Positions 44,664 through 56,287 of a DNA stretch of 64,000 bases are shown in pieces; positions within the stretch are counted from its first letter, which is position 1, and every line of letters starts with the position of its first letter. The stretch lies in contig JALGQZ010000003.1 of NCBI GenBank assembly GCA_023105745.1, positions 47,572,196-47,636,195 on the forward strand, read 5' to 3'. The DNA is from Austropuccinia psidii. Taxonomy: Eukaryota > Basidiomycota > Pucciniomycetes > Pucciniales > Sphaerophragmiaceae. The notes under the pieces were generated by a model, which saw nothing but the letters and a program-made list of their open reading frames with translations, searched no databases and was not told where the DNA came from. Both the position numbers and the translations under genes were made by a program.

Positions 44664-46541
44664 TTAACCACAATTGTGACAAGAATTCTTCTTCTTTTCC
44701 ACTTCTGCCACTCTTTCTCTGGGTTTGTCTTTAAACTCCACCCTGAAAGAATGTTTCTCTTTGAAACTACTGCTTCCATATGGGGTGAATTTCCCTATAT
44801 TAGTCCTTTTCCTTATGTGTTGTAAGGTATTGGCTATGTCATCTAGAGTGCAATTTTGGTTGCATCTGCATTTCACTGCATGCTCTAATTCTCCTGGCAG
44901 TTGTGTCAGAAGTTTGTGATTTCTCATCTGGATGTTCATCTGAGGATCAATGGCTTTAAGTCTTTTAGACTGTCTGAGACACCACTCATATGGATCTTTG
45001 TCCACAGAGTATTTGTCATTTTCAAATGAAATGGTGTTTTGCCATATCCAAGTTCCATTACTGTACTTTTGGATTATTTCACTCTTCCACCATGGCCAGT
45101 TTCTTCTGCCATGGATTTCTTTCATTTCTGTGTACCATATACTTGCATGACCTTTAAATGCAGTATTCAGTCTAGCAGTAATCCAGTAGTCTGGTATGCT
45201 GGGTACATCAATGAAGAGTCCATCAATATAATCTATGAGTTCCATATGATCATATTCTCCTGATCCAGAGAATTTGGGCCAGTTTGAGGCTTCAGGAAGC
45301 TGTTTCAAGGCTTCCTTCTCTGAATAAGACATGCCATCTCCATCCTGGTATTGTGATGGAGATCTTGCCTTATTCAACAACATGGCATCTGGTTTGATGT
45401 CATCTGGTTGATATGGATTCTCCATAGCTCGGCCTTGTGGTTGGGGCTTCACGCTATGATAGGCATTAAACAATTTGTTAATGTCTTGATCCAGACACTC
45501 CCTGTCCCTTGTGCTGTGGTGTTGTTCTTCAAAGACTTGGTTCAGTCTTTTGTTGGATTCTTCAGAGGCCTTGCTCAGTTGAGCATATCCTTCTTGAAGA
45601 TTCTTAACTATTTGTTCCAAGGAGGCTTGAGTTTGTCTCATCCTCTCTTGGCTAGCTTTAATTTCTGCAAATTGCTTTGCAGATTGTTCAGCATATTGGG
45701 ACACTTGTAACCACAGTGTATCACTGTTGATGTTACTCTCAGATGTGACAATGTTATTTTCAGTCTGAGTGGGGGTAATGTTTCTATTACTAGGACTACT
45801 GATTCTAGAGTGGTTTACAACTACTTCTGGTTCTTGTGTACTTCCTTTACCAAATCCAACAGCTTCTGGATCATGGGGTCTGACTCTTTCCTCCTCTGGT
45901 TGAAGGAGGTTTTGTTCTTTCCCTTGTTTCCTCGTCTTCTCCTGGAAACTTCCTGGAATGGTGAAGAATGGTGACTCTTGGCCACTGATCTGCTGGTTTC
46001 TGAATGGTGTGAAGCCACTGGAGAGTTGATTTGGCCTGCTCCTTGTGAACCTGAAGGAATCTGAGTAGGCCCTGTCTGGGTCAACTGTTCTTTTATAGGT
46101 AGGATAGTGGCTTGATTCTCCCTTATCCTCTGTGCCCTTGCCTCCAGGAGTCTGTGCTGCCTGGTAGGATTCCAACCCTTGGTGATTACCATAAGTTCTT
46201 TGAAGTCTATCTCTTTGAGACAGATCTTCTGGCAACTTGATCCCAGTTCTGCCCAGTGAGTTGCTAGGTTGAACCTCTTGTTTTCCATGCTCCATTGAAA
46301 TAAATCTTTGAGGAGTTGGTGGATCTGAAGAACTTGATCTATATCCTTCCAGTCCTCTGGTTTGAGGTGTCTGTTGAATTGGAGTGTGAATGGCAAGGTT
46401 GATATTATCTCCCTCATTGTTTTGCCATCCACCACTGTGCCCAGGGTGTCCTCTTTCAGGTCTTCTGGTTCTGGACAATCCTCCTCTATCCTCTGGCTGG
46501 TTCCTTTGGAAGCCAAGGTCTCTGAGGTATACAGGGGACAT
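44664..46541 (-). pseudogene. gag: GypC Gag, large ORF ending at the zinc knuckle
   Basis: A 625-codon open frame in the same phase as Pol. Its first part is Ser/Arg/Gln-rich. A coiled-coil-like stretch follows (QASLEQIVKNLQEGYAQLSKASEE, here cited in part). Next is the capsid core with WPKFSGSGEYDHMELIDYIDG and IWYTEMKEIHGRRNWPWWKSE. It ends SCHNCG, the start of a CCHC knuckle, where TAA at 44664-44666 cuts it from the rest (TDHYAK-like codons follow). The start used is the first ATG of the open frame, but the true start may be further in, since the first 240 codons overlap another open frame. It is a structural protein expected to form the element's particle. Confidence 0.8.
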
Positions 46542-46555
46542 ATCAGTGTTTGCAA
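45821..46555 (-). CDS. GypC overlapping upstream ORF (244 codons), second frame over Gag N-terminus
   Basis: A 244-codon open frame overlapping the Gag frame for about 720 bases on the same strand. It contains ISTLPFTLQFNRHLKPEDW, LHQLLKDLFQWSMENKR-type helices (cited in part) and a basic tail (EVSRRRRGNKGKNKTSFNQR, ending VKEVHKNQK). The matching region of GypD (50699-50466) keeps the same wording in its own decayed copy. This suggests selection on this frame in an ancestor. Function unknown. It could be a Gag domain joined by frameshifting or splicing. Confidence 0.6.
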   Translation of the reverse strand: MQTLICPLYTSETLASKGTSQRIEEDCPEPEDLKEDTLGTVVDGKTMREIISTLPFTLQFNRHLKPEDWKDIDQVLQIHQLLKDLFQWSMENKRFNLATHWAELGSSCQKICLKEIDFKELMVITKGWNPTRQHRLLEARAQRIRENQATILPIKEQLTQTGPTQIPSGSQGAGQINSPVASHHSETSRSVAKSHHSSPFQEVSRRRRGNKGKNKTSFNQRRKESDPMIQKLLDLVKEVHKNQK

Positions 46556-46956
46556 GCAGTCAAAAACTTTATTTTCTTAGGGTATTTACCTTTGACTGTG
46601 CCTTGTACAAATTTATTGTCTGCTGACTTGGGCAGTTTGCCTTTGGAAGTTACAACTGGGTTAATAATTGTAATCTTTCCTGTACAAGTAGTTAAGGTTG
46701 GTTTACCTTGTATGGATGAAGAGTTTCGTGGTTTTCTACTTCTCTGAGTGGCTATTGGTGTCCACTTCTTGGCTGTGATGAGACCTTCACTGTGCCTCTT
46801 TCCTTTGCCCTTGCTGCCCTCTGGTTCTGAGGGTGTCACTGGTGTGTTGGCCTGTGACTGGGTCTCCAGTGGGATATAATTTTCTTCCACTGAAATCAAG
46901 GCTGAAAAGGGAGGACTTATGTCAGTTAAGACTTCTTCAAAATGCTGGTTTTGCAC
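46543..46956 (-). CDS. GypC leader ORF (137 codons), basic protein
   Basis: An open frame from an ATG at 46956, rich in Lys/Ser/Thr (GSKGKGKRHSEGLITAKKW). The equivalent region of GypD (53253-53430) retains EGNKGKGKRHSEGSITTKRW. The open frame therefore is ancestral and probably the N-terminal part of Gag, linked to the next frame by splicing or a frame change. No function is recognisable. Confidence 0.5.
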   Translation of the reverse strand: MQNQHFEEVLTDISPPFSALISVEENYIPLETQSQANTPVTPSEPEGSKGKGKRHSEGLITAKKWTPIATQRSRKPRNSSSIQGKPTLTTCTGKITIINPVVTSKGKLPKSADNKFVQGTVKGKYPKKIKFLTACKH

Positions 46957-47485
46957 GTCTAAGATTGGCCTCTGGGCTTGTATGTTACTACAATGTGCCC
47001 TGTATAATGACAGTGTAATTGAATCAACAATTCCACGTCAGAATTACAGCTTTTGGTACCCTGTCACACTGTTTGTGTGCCAGTATCCCACAGATACACT
47101 TGTGGTTTTCAAGTGTATTCTGTACAAGTGGTTTTTGTATAAGTGTTATTGAGTTAACAATACACTTAATCCACGCCTCAACTGATGGTTTTTCAGTCAG
47201 AGGTGTCCTTATTCAGTCAAGAATACAGGACTTGTTGATGGCTTATGTGTTTTTATATACAAAACACGCCAAAAATAGTTATATTCAGTGGGTATTAGCC
47301 AGGTGAAAAATAGTCTTATAATATGAGTATATATATAAAGAATGATAAATATATATAAAATATATTTCTAAATAGAGAAATTACGCCTAAAAAAAGATAA
47401 AACACTGGTTAATAAGTCATAAAGAGAGAAAAGACTTACTTATAAGGTCCAAAAAAAGATTTAAAACACGGCCAGGCCCCCAAAA
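46957..47485 (-). other. GypC leader with candidate primer-binding site
   Basis: Non-coding. Directly next to the 5' LTR the minus strand reads TTTTGGGGGCCTGGCCGTG. The TGGGGGCCTGGC part fits a tRNA 3' CCA end placed two or three bases inside. The equivalent GypD site at 54020-54045 keeps GGGGGCCTGGC. The tRNA is not identified. Confidence 0.55.
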
Positions 47486-48916
47486 TGTCAGGATGAAACT
47501 ATGAAAGAGTGGTAATGTAGGCTATTTACAACTCAAACTATGTTTGTGACACGGTAAGAAATGTTTTAAGAAGGTTTTGAGATGATTAAAAATAAATTTA
47601 AAGGGCTGTACTATAGTGGTTATAGTGGTGGTGAGCGCTGTTGAAAGCCCTTGGTGCAGCTTTATCTGTTGGGTTACAATAATAAAAGACTACAATAATT
47701 AAAACTTATAATTATACCTGATTATTAACCAAGAGTAAAACTGTTTTTGACAGTTTACTACGTAGTTTATTCAAGAGCAGGATGAGGAAAGGTTTTTGGC
47801 TGTGAAAAGCCCTCCTTTTATCCTGAAATTGAGGTGGAAAGGCTGCTAGACCTTTCCACGTAGAGGAAGTGAAGATTTTTCACTCTCTATGACAGGCTTG
47901 TGGTTTGCAAACAGCCTGTATACTCTGTATTGGGCTCAGATGTGGTTTTGGAACCACATCTGGGCGGATTTCACCAATACAGGGTGAAAATTTTCATCTG
48001 GGGACCTCACAGCCTGATTCTGACATGTATGACGCGTAGAATGCTGTACAGAAACTGTATGGGACCCCAGTATTGACTGACATATGAGGTATTGAAGTAA
48101 AAACATGCTTCTTCGTCTATTTGACACCTCATATTCATGGTTATGGGATATTATCACATGGTAAGGCTGTATCTGACAACAGGTGGGATTTTGACCTCAA
48201 AATGGTCCTAACTCTGTCAGTTTTTGAGATATCAAGCTCAACGTTGGTTCATTGAATAGCTCTGTATGAGCTCTACACAATGGTACCCAACTTGACATGG
48301 TTATCATTAAATATGACAAAGTTATCCCATGTACAAGTATTTTTGTACATTGGCGTGGTCTGGGCAAAAGCTGTATTAAGCTTGTTTGGCCAATAACTTC
48401 TGTTGTAGTTGAGCTATGAGGAAATGGATGGCACCATCAGATAGCCCTGATTGTGCTCTTTCCAAAAAGACCCCACTTTAGGTATCTCACACTAAAACTG
48501 TAAAAGTTAGATGAGAGGTGAATGTTTTGTTCACCCTTATTTGGTCTGAATTTGACCATAACTCAAGTAATACTGGTGCTAGCTCAGTTTGGCTAGCACC
48601 ATTAGATAGCCCTGGCTTAGAGCTTCATTTTGAATACCCATTTTATGGGGTTAAGCCTCTCCTTCTAGATTTTAGATGAGAGGTGAAAATTAAGGTTTAT
48701 GCTCAGCAATAACTTTGAGCAGGAATAACTTTGTTATTTCTTGTCCTATGGTGATGGGACTTATATTTTCAGAAAGAGGTGAGTTTCCTCTTTCTTTTGA
48801 TACCTTTTGAGCTAATTTGGCTCAGCTCCATGTTTTGGTGGTATTTTGGCTATACCATTGGTTTATGGTATTTTAGCTGTCATGCTTGTGCTCTGGTTTT
48901 GAGTCACAGGCTGACA
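47486..48916 (-). repeat. 5' LTR of GypC, 1431 bp
   Basis: TGTCAGGATG...GGCTGACA on the plus strand. It is followed by TTGTT (48917-48921), which matches 37032-37036. Confidence 0.93.
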
Positions 48917-48921
48917 TTGTT
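48917..48921. repeat. Right target-site duplication of GypC (TTGTT)
   Basis: Pairs with 37032-37036. GypD zinc-knuckle codons resume directly afterwards. Confidence 0.9.
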
Positions 48922-50979
48922 AGCCTAGTGGTCTGTTGACCCATAATTGTGACAATAGTCTTTCTTCTATGTCACCTCCGCCATTCTTCTTCTGGGTTTT
49001 CTTTGATGTCCACCCTAAAAGTTTTTTCTCTTTGAAACTACTGCTTTTGTATGGGGAATATTTCCCTATATTTGTCTTTTTCCTTACATCTTGTAATGTA
49101 TTTGAAATATCATAAAGAGTCCAACTCTGGTTGCTATTGCATTTTATTGCATGCTTTAATTCTCCTGGCATCTTTTTCAAAATTTTGTGATTCGTCATTT
49201 CAATGTTCATTTGACGATCAATTGCTTTGAGTCTTTTAGGCTGTATAAGACACCACTAATATTGATCTTTGTACACTTAGTACTTGTCATTTTCAAATGA
49301 CATAGTCTTTTGCCATATCCAAGTACCACTTCTTTACTTCTGGATTATTTGACTCTTCCACCATGGCCAGTTTCTTCTTCCATGGATTTCTTTCATTTCT
49401 GTGTACCAGATACTATCATTTCCTTTGAATTATTTATTTAATATGGCAGTAATCCAGTAATCTGGTAGGCTTGGTAAATCAATGAAGAGTCCATCAATAT
49501 AATCAATGAGCTCCATGTGATCATATTCTCCTACATCAGAGAAATTTTGCCAGCTTGAGGCCTCTGGAAGCTTTTTCAGTGCTTCCTTCTCTGAATCAGT
49601 CATGTTATCTCCATCTTGGTATTGAGATGGAGATCTTGGCTTATTATCCAACAAGAAATCTGTTTTTATGTCTTCTTGATATTGATTATCCAAAGCATGG
49701 CCTTGTGGTTTAGGCTTCATGTTTTGGAAATCATTATAAAATTTCTTTATGTCTTGATCCAGAAAATCTCTGTCCCTCTTTCAGTGATATTACTCTTCAA
49801 AGACTTAAATTAGCCTTTTACTTGTTTCTTCAGAGACTTTGCTTAATTTAGCACATCTCTCTTGGATGGCTTTTCTTGTTGCTTCTAGTAAGGATGTCAA
49901 TTCTTGCAAAGTTACATTGCTCCTATGGAGTTGATCAAACTTCTCTTGAGTTTGAACTGAAAATTGGAACATTTGTAACCACAGTTTATTACTGTTTAAT
50001 TAACTCTCAGGTGAAACAACGGTGTGTTCATTCTGAATGGGGTTAATATTTCTATTCATAGTGCTAATGATTCTAGAAGTATTTAAAACTTTTCTGGCTC
50101 TTGTGTACTTTGTTCACCAATTCCAAAAACTTCTGTTTCATCACCTCTGAATCTTTCATCCTGTGGCTGAATTAAGTCTTGTTTTTCTCTTTGTATCCTT
50201 GTCTTCTCCTGGAAACTACCTGGGACTGTGAATAATTGTGACTCTTGGCCACTTATCATCTGTTTCCTGAATGGTGTGAATCCATTGGAGAGCTGGGTTG
50301 GTCTACTCCTTGTGGGCCTCAAGGAATCAGATTAGGCTCTGCCTGGTTCAATTGTTTTTTTATTGCCTGGATAGTGGCTTGATTTTTGCTTATCCTGGCT
50401 GCCCTCTTCTCCAGGAGCTTGAACTTCCTGTTGGAATTCTGTCCTTTGATGATTACTATAAGATATTATAAGGGTATCTCTTTGAGAAATATCTTCTGGA
50501 AAATTCCTTCAAGTTCTGTCCAGTGTGATGCTAGGTTGAACCTCTCGTTGTCCTTGTCCCATTGAAATAAGTCTTTGAGGAGTTGGTGGAGCTGAAAAAC
50601 TTGATCCATATCCTTCCAGTCCTCTGAGTTGAGGTTTCTGTTAAATTGGAAGGTGAATGGCAGAGTGACTATTATTTCCCTCAGTGTCTTACCATCCACT
50701 ATTGTGTCCAGGGTGTCCAGTTCCTGGTCTTCTGGATCCGTTCAGTCATTTTCTGTCCTCTGGCTGGTTCCTTGGGATTCCAAGATTTCTGAGGTGTACA
50801 GGGGACATATTAGTGTTTTCAAGCAGTCAAAAACTTGATGTTCTTAGGGTATTTACCTTTTACTGTGACTTATACAAATTTTCTTTCTACTGCTTTGGGA
50901 AATTTGATTTTAAAAGTTATATCTGGGCTAATTACTGTAATCTTCCCTGTACAAGTTATCAAGGTTGGTTTACATTGCA
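48922..50979 (-). pseudogene. gag: GypD Gag, main part, decayed
   Basis: Minus-strand relic of the Gag protein. It reads downstream from 50979. An upstream-frame piece occupies 50699-50466 (TLPFTFQFNRNLNSEDW). A second frame occupies 50322-50083 (RPTQLSNGFTPFRKQ). The capsid core lies at 49720-49430 (EASSWQNFSDVGEYDHMELI). The C-terminal part is at 49210-48920 (KKMPGELKHAIKCNSNQSW), just before the zinc knuckle cut by GypC. Many stops and indels separate the pieces. Order and content follow GypC at 44664-46555. Confidence 0.8.
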
Positions 50980-53247
50980 TGTAACATGTGACTATGAAAC
51001 TGTTGATAATATTACTATTAATCAACAGTACTATGTCTGTTCTTATGAAATAAAATAATAAAATATTATTATAACCACAATTAAATAATGAAAGAATTAT
51101 TTCTTTCACGTGTTAAGCACTACTAGTGATTTTAACAGTGAGCAAGTAATTCTCTACAAGAATCAATTACAAGAAGAATTTAATAATAAAAACTTCTTTT
51201 ATTAAAATAATAAAATTATTTTAATATATAATTATCTTTTGCAAGAATAATTATAAAGCTAATCCTTGAAGAAAACTATTACTAGAGAAAAACTTTAAGA
51301 ATTAAAGATAAATCACTCACTAATATTCCAAAGAACTTATTGAAAGATAAGATAGAGAGATTTGGCGTAGAATTGTGGATTTAGAGGATCAAAATGAATC
51401 TATAAATGTATTACAACAACATATAGTTGATTTCTATGATCTCACGTCTTTCTGATTGATTCTGAAAAAATAAAACACTTAAGAAAAGTTTTAACTAATA
51501 CTTACTTGTTGGTAATACTGATATAAATGATTAATAAGATGATGATGATGTGGAAAAAACAGCAAGAAGAGGCTTCTTTTAAGTCAACAACAGCTCACAG
51601 AGGCATGCCATGGAGCAAACTGAAAAACCAGTGAGTGAGAAAACAATAAACCTTTTTGAATTAATGATTGTATCATCTGTTGTCACGTAAGATTATCATA
51701 ATCACTTAATTGATGCCTTTACGTGACTACCAACCCCAATATGGTTAAGAATAAAAGGAGTAACATCTGTAAATATTCTTTTATTCCAAAATAATCATTG
51801 ATTTCTCAAAGTTATCAATGTTATTGCCAATTTCATCACAGGTTTTAATTACTGTGAATTTTTGAAGATTCAGTGTTTCACGTAGAATGGTCAAAAATGG
51901 ACTATAAGTAAAGCTTTTAATTTTACTAGTAAAACTGTAATTCTTTCTGGTTGTACCATAGATAAGACAGTTCGCTATTGGTACTGAAAGTTTCATAAAG
52001 ATTCATTAAGAATTGTATTTTTAATGAATTTTTGAAGTTTTTTCCTCATTTCTACGTAGAATTCCAAATATCAGTGTTTCACTGGTTGCTATGAGGTAAA
52101 TCAATGGATACAAGTCCAAAAAGGGTTTTAATTACTCTTTTGGGGTTTATCCATGGAAAGTCATTAAGAATTGACGTGGTTACAGGAGTCTAAGTAGCTC
52201 TTTACCTCCTTGGCACATCAAAATAGCAGGTTATTTGCTATTTTCTTATGATTTACTGTAGTTGTAACATGGTAACCAAGTTCCCAAAAGGTTTTAGTTT
52301 ACCAATTAGGCCAATATCAGCCATGGATCCAATCTTGTGAGCTTTCCACGTCTCAGAGGCCTCAGAAGTTGGGTACCCTGGCTCTCTTTGATGTCTTTTG
52401 TCCCCCTTGCCTATTTTTTATGTCAAATAACATTTTAAGCTTGAAGGGAGATGTCCACTATGGATTTACCAAAAGTGCATGTAAGAATACCGTTATGGAA
52501 AGTCATTAAGAATTGACGTGGTTACAGGAGTCTAAGTAGCTCTTTACCTCCTTGGCACGTCAAAATAGCAGGTTATTTGCTACTTTCTTAAGATTTACAG
52601 TAGTTGTGACATGGTAACCAAATTCCCAAAGAGGTTTAGTTTACCAATTGAGTCAAGATCAGCCATGGAACCAAGCTTTGGAGCTATCCACGCCTCTGAG
52701 TCCTCAGAAGTTGGGTACCCTGGCTCTCTTTGATGTCTTTTGTCCCCCTTGCCTATTTTTTACATCAAAATAGGAATTTAAGCTTAAAGTGAGATATCCA
52801 CTATGGGTGTACCAAAAGTCCATGTAGGAATACCATGATATTAAGTGCTCAAAACATGCATAACACTATTCTTAGTGTATATGTAACATGGGATTTCTCA
52901 CTTTCCCATTATTTTGGCGTGAATTGAAGAAAAACAAAAATTTTCACGGATCTTTTATGTGGTATTGATGATGTGGTGTTGAAGTATTTTCCATTTTACC
53001 ACCTAAAAGAGTTAAGTTGAGCTTATTCACTCTATTGAGCTACCCTAGGTGAATTTTTGTGTAGAATCCAAATCTGGCCTTAAATGCATGGATTTACTTA
53101 CTCAATAAAAAGTTATTCATCTTTTCTGAAATCAAAAATGATGAATTTTGAATATATGCATGATTTATGAGTTGTGTACAATTCAAAATTTCTTTTTAAG
53201 ATAATTGTGGCCTATTTGGGTATGTAAAATATACCTCAAGGCTCACA
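50980..53247 (-). mobile_element. Solo LTR of the GypB family, 2268 bp with a 342-bp internal duplication
   Basis: Begins TGTAACATGTGACTATG and ends CTCAAGGCTCACA, with TTGCA on both sides (50975-50979 and 53248-53252). It is longer than its relatives (1901 and 1922 bp) because the block starting ATGGAAAGTCATTAAGAATTG at 52153 is repeated from 52495. The minus-strand open frame of about 65-71 codons is kept (51781-51996). Confidence 0.92.
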
Positions 53248-53252
53248 TTGCA

Positions 53253-53430
53253 TGAAAGCAGAGTTTTGTGGTTCTCTACTCCTCTGAGTGACTATTGGTG
53301 TCCACCTTTTGGTGGTGATAGAGCCTTCACTGTGCCTTTTTCCTTTGCCTTTGTTTCCTTCTGTTTCTGAAGTTGCCACTGGTTTATAGCCTTGTGACTT
53401 GGTCTCAAGTGGGATGAAATTTTCTTCCAT
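53253..53430 (-). pseudogene. gag: GypD Gag N-terminal fragment
   Basis: Minus-strand codons from about 53430 (MEENFIPLETKSQ) with EGNKGKGKRHSEGSITTKRW, parallel to GypC 46543-46956. The reading is cut at 53253 by the solo LTR insertion and continues at 50974 with KPTLITCTGKI wording. Confidence 0.75.
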
Positions 53431-54045
53431 TAAATCAAAGGAAATGAGGTCTTATTTCAGTGAGAACTGCTTAAAATGCTATTTTCAGGTCTAATAATGG
53501 CCTCGGAAAAGTTAATTACTATATTGTGTCCTTTTATTATGATTTATAATTGAAATCATCAATTATATTTCAAAACTACCATATTATGGATTTATGTTAG
53601 ACAATTTTTATCCAATATCTCACAGATTAACTTGAAACTAACAAGTGTAATCTTATCAGTGGTTTTGCAATAGACAATTGAAATTATCACTGTGTCCAGC
53701 CATACCTCTGAAACTGTTATTTAGAATAAAGAGGTTTTCTTTCATTAAAAAAGAAATTTATTAAGGGTTTTAAAGTGTTTTGATATCAAAAAACACCCAA
53801 AATAGTCTGTGGCGATTAAGTTATAATCAAACTGCGTGAGAAAGCAAAAAATGAAAAAACAGTGGTGTATGTTTATATACCACTCAAAAAATTAATAATA
53901 TATAAGATTTAATATATTATATTTTTTGAAAGTTTATTCCTAAAAACAAAAAATTAATGATTAAAGAAGAAAATTAAGGCCAAAACTTACTTTTGATGCC
54001 AAAAATAGTCCAAAATGCTCAAAAACACAGCCAGGCCCCCAAAAT
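53431..54045 (-). other. GypD leader
   Basis: Non-coding AT-rich stretch between the Gag start and the 5' LTR. It ends with the minus-strand TTTTGGGGGCCTGGCTGTG next to the LTR, a candidate primer-binding site like that of GypC. Confidence 0.6.
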
Positions 54046-55403
54046 GTCAGGCTGAGTCTATGATGAAGTAGTAATAATAGTATTTACAACTTTCAATATC
54101 ACTGTGACACAAAAAATTAGGATGAAAAAAGGTTTTTAATAGGGTTTAAGGGATTTACTATTGGGGAATAGTGGTGGTGAGCATTGTTAAAAGCCCTGGG
54201 TAAAGTCTTACAGGTTGGGTTACTATCATAAGGGCTACAATACAATAACATTAAGTTATACCCGATTTTTTTCCAAGAGTATAACTTTCTTTGACAGTTG
54301 TTCTATTTAGGAATTCAATATTACAATGGGGATTCCTTTTCTCGCAGAGAAACGTCCGCATTTTATCCTGAAATTTGGTGGAAAGGTCCTCTGAATCATT
54401 CAAGTAGAGTAATGGGAGATTATTAATTTCTGAGTCCTGGCTTGTGGCTTGAGCAAGGCCTGTATACTCTTTATTGGGCTCAGATGTGGTTTTGAAACCA
54501 CATCTGGGCAGTTTTCCCCAATACAGGTTGGAACCTTTCATCTGGGGACCATGCAGCCCTCTTCTAATGTGTATGACACATAGAATGCTGTACAGAACCT
54601 GTATGGAACCCCACTTTTGAATGAATTATGAGGTATTGAAAGATAAACAAGTTTCTTTGTATATTTGACACCTCATAATAAAAGTTATGTGAATGTATCC
54701 CACAGTAATGGTGTATTGGCCCAAGTGTGGGATTGTATCCTTAAAGCTTCCATACCTTTGTCTGTTTTTTATCTATTAAGCTCAAAGCTGGCTCATTGTG
54801 TAGCTCTGGATGTGATCTACACAATGGTACCTCATTTGGTACGGCTAACATTACATATGGCAAAATTATGCCATGTTCAAATTTTCTTATCCAGATATAT
54901 GATTTTCTCAAATTCTGTATGAAACTTGTTTTCCCCAAAGCTTTTCTTCCTCATGATATATTGAGGAGTGGATGTTACCATCAGATATCCCTGCCTGTGA
55001 ACCTTCCAAAATGACTCCACTTTAGGTATCTCATACTAAAACTGTAGAAGTTTGATGACAGGTGAATATTTTATTCACTCTTATTTTACCTTATTTTTTT
55101 TGTAACTTCTGTAGTTTTGGTGCTTCCTCAGTTTTGCTAGTACCACTGGATAGCCCTGATTTAGAGTTTCAATTTGAATACCCATTTGCTGGGGTTAAGC
55201 CTCTTTCTCTGGATTTCAGATGAGAGGTGAAAATGAAGGCTTATGCTTAGCGATTTCTGTGAGCAGGAATTACTTTGTTGTTCTTTTTCCTATGATGATG
55301 GACATTTATATTAGTTCCATTTTTTGTTGGTATTGTTCTCCACCATTGATATATGGTGTTTGGCAGTCATGCTTGTGCTCTTGTTTTGAGTCACAGGCTG
55401 ACA
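54046..55403 (-). repeat. 5' LTR of GypD, 1358 bp
   Basis: TGTCAGGCTGAG...TCACAGGCTGACA on the plus strand, related to the GypC LTR. A minus-strand open frame of 96 codons (54251-54541) has a similar partner in the other LTR (31370-31657). Confidence 0.85.
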
Positions 55404-55813
55404 TATTATAAATAGGTTTTCTCTATCTTTCCAGATTTTTTTATATAAAATTTTTCAATAAGAATTATCTCTGTACAGTGTGTGTGATAATTTATTTTAT
55501 AAATAATACTTATTTTATCTATAAGTGTATAAATATCATTATTTTCCACATGTGATTGTCTCATTAAGAGCTTTACACTTCTTATTGTTATAGTTGTTAG
55601 TGCTTATAAAAATAATAGAATCATCATATTTTATTTTAATTATTAAATTACTCAATATTAATTAAGTTTGTTTATCTTTAATATACTTATATTAAGTAAT
55701 TATATTAAATTTTTGATTATAATATTTTATTATATTATATTTTCTACTGAGGACAGTCAAAGTAATCTTGATATTAGCTACTATTATCAACAGTTTCATA
55801 GACAAACGTTACA
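55404..55813 (+). repeat. 3' end of a plus-strand GypB-type LTR (truncated)
   Basis: Reverse complement of the start of 37716-39904. It has CTGAGGACAGTC, TTTCATAGACAAACG and ends in GTTACA. It is truncated on the left by GypD and is followed by a plus-strand internal region, so it is the tail of a 5' LTR. Confidence 0.75.
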
Positions 55814-56287
55814 TTTGGAGACCTGGAAATGATTTTGGCCTAATTTTGGGGAATAAATCATATTCTTGACCTTATTTTACTTTTTTATGATGTAAAATTG
55901 CCATATTTACGTTAATATTGGCGTTTTTGGGACTTATCCCTTATAATAATCTTTATATTATTAATAAAGTTATTTTTCAAGAATATTGTTTGAAAAGATA
56001 TGCTATTGAGTGATTTGGAATAAATTTCTATTTTCTGACTAGTGGCCTTTCCACATCACAGACTTGAAATTTATTCCTTGAGTTATTCTAGTATAAAGTG
56101 AATAATAACACAATTTTGAGTAATAGCTTATTGATTCTATGATTATTATTTCTTTAAACAAAATAAAAAATTTACCCAAAAATATTTTTCTTTATTCTTT
56201 AAAAATTTTTCTGTACTTTTGATGTAATTTGCCATAAATTACATTAAAACAGCTTTATCCAATAAGCTTAGCTAATATATTATTTTA
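55814..56287 (+). other. Leader of the plus-strand GypB-type element
   Basis: Starts TTTGGAGACCTGG right after the LTR end, a possible primer-binding position. The rest is AT-rich and non-coding. Confidence 0.5.

Larger units (their letters stand above)
37037..48916 (-). mobile_element. Minus-strand Ty3/gypsy element GypC with both LTRs
   Basis: A nearly complete element inserted into GypD in the same orientation. Its LTRs are 1431 bp each after removing a solo LTR (with its extra GGTAA) from the left one. The target duplication is TTGTT. Gag, protease, RT, RNase H and integrase are present in order on the minus strand. Gag-Pol from about 46541 to 40686 lies in one frame broken only by in-frame stops. 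The left 3' LTR and right 5' LTR are very similar, so it is younger than GypA and GypD, yet it is not intact. Confidence 0.93.
31201..55403 (-). mobile_element. Old minus-strand Ty3/gypsy element (GypD), split by later insertions
   Basis: LTRs at 31201-33099 and 54046-55403 enclose a degraded gag-pol read on the minus strand. Two later insertions interrupt it: GypC at 37037-48916 and a solo LTR at 50980-53247. Removing both rejoins the zinc-knuckle region and the Gag region in the order seen in GypC. The outer flanks (CAATT and TATTA) do not match, so no target duplication is seen and one side may have been rearranged. Confidence 0.75.
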
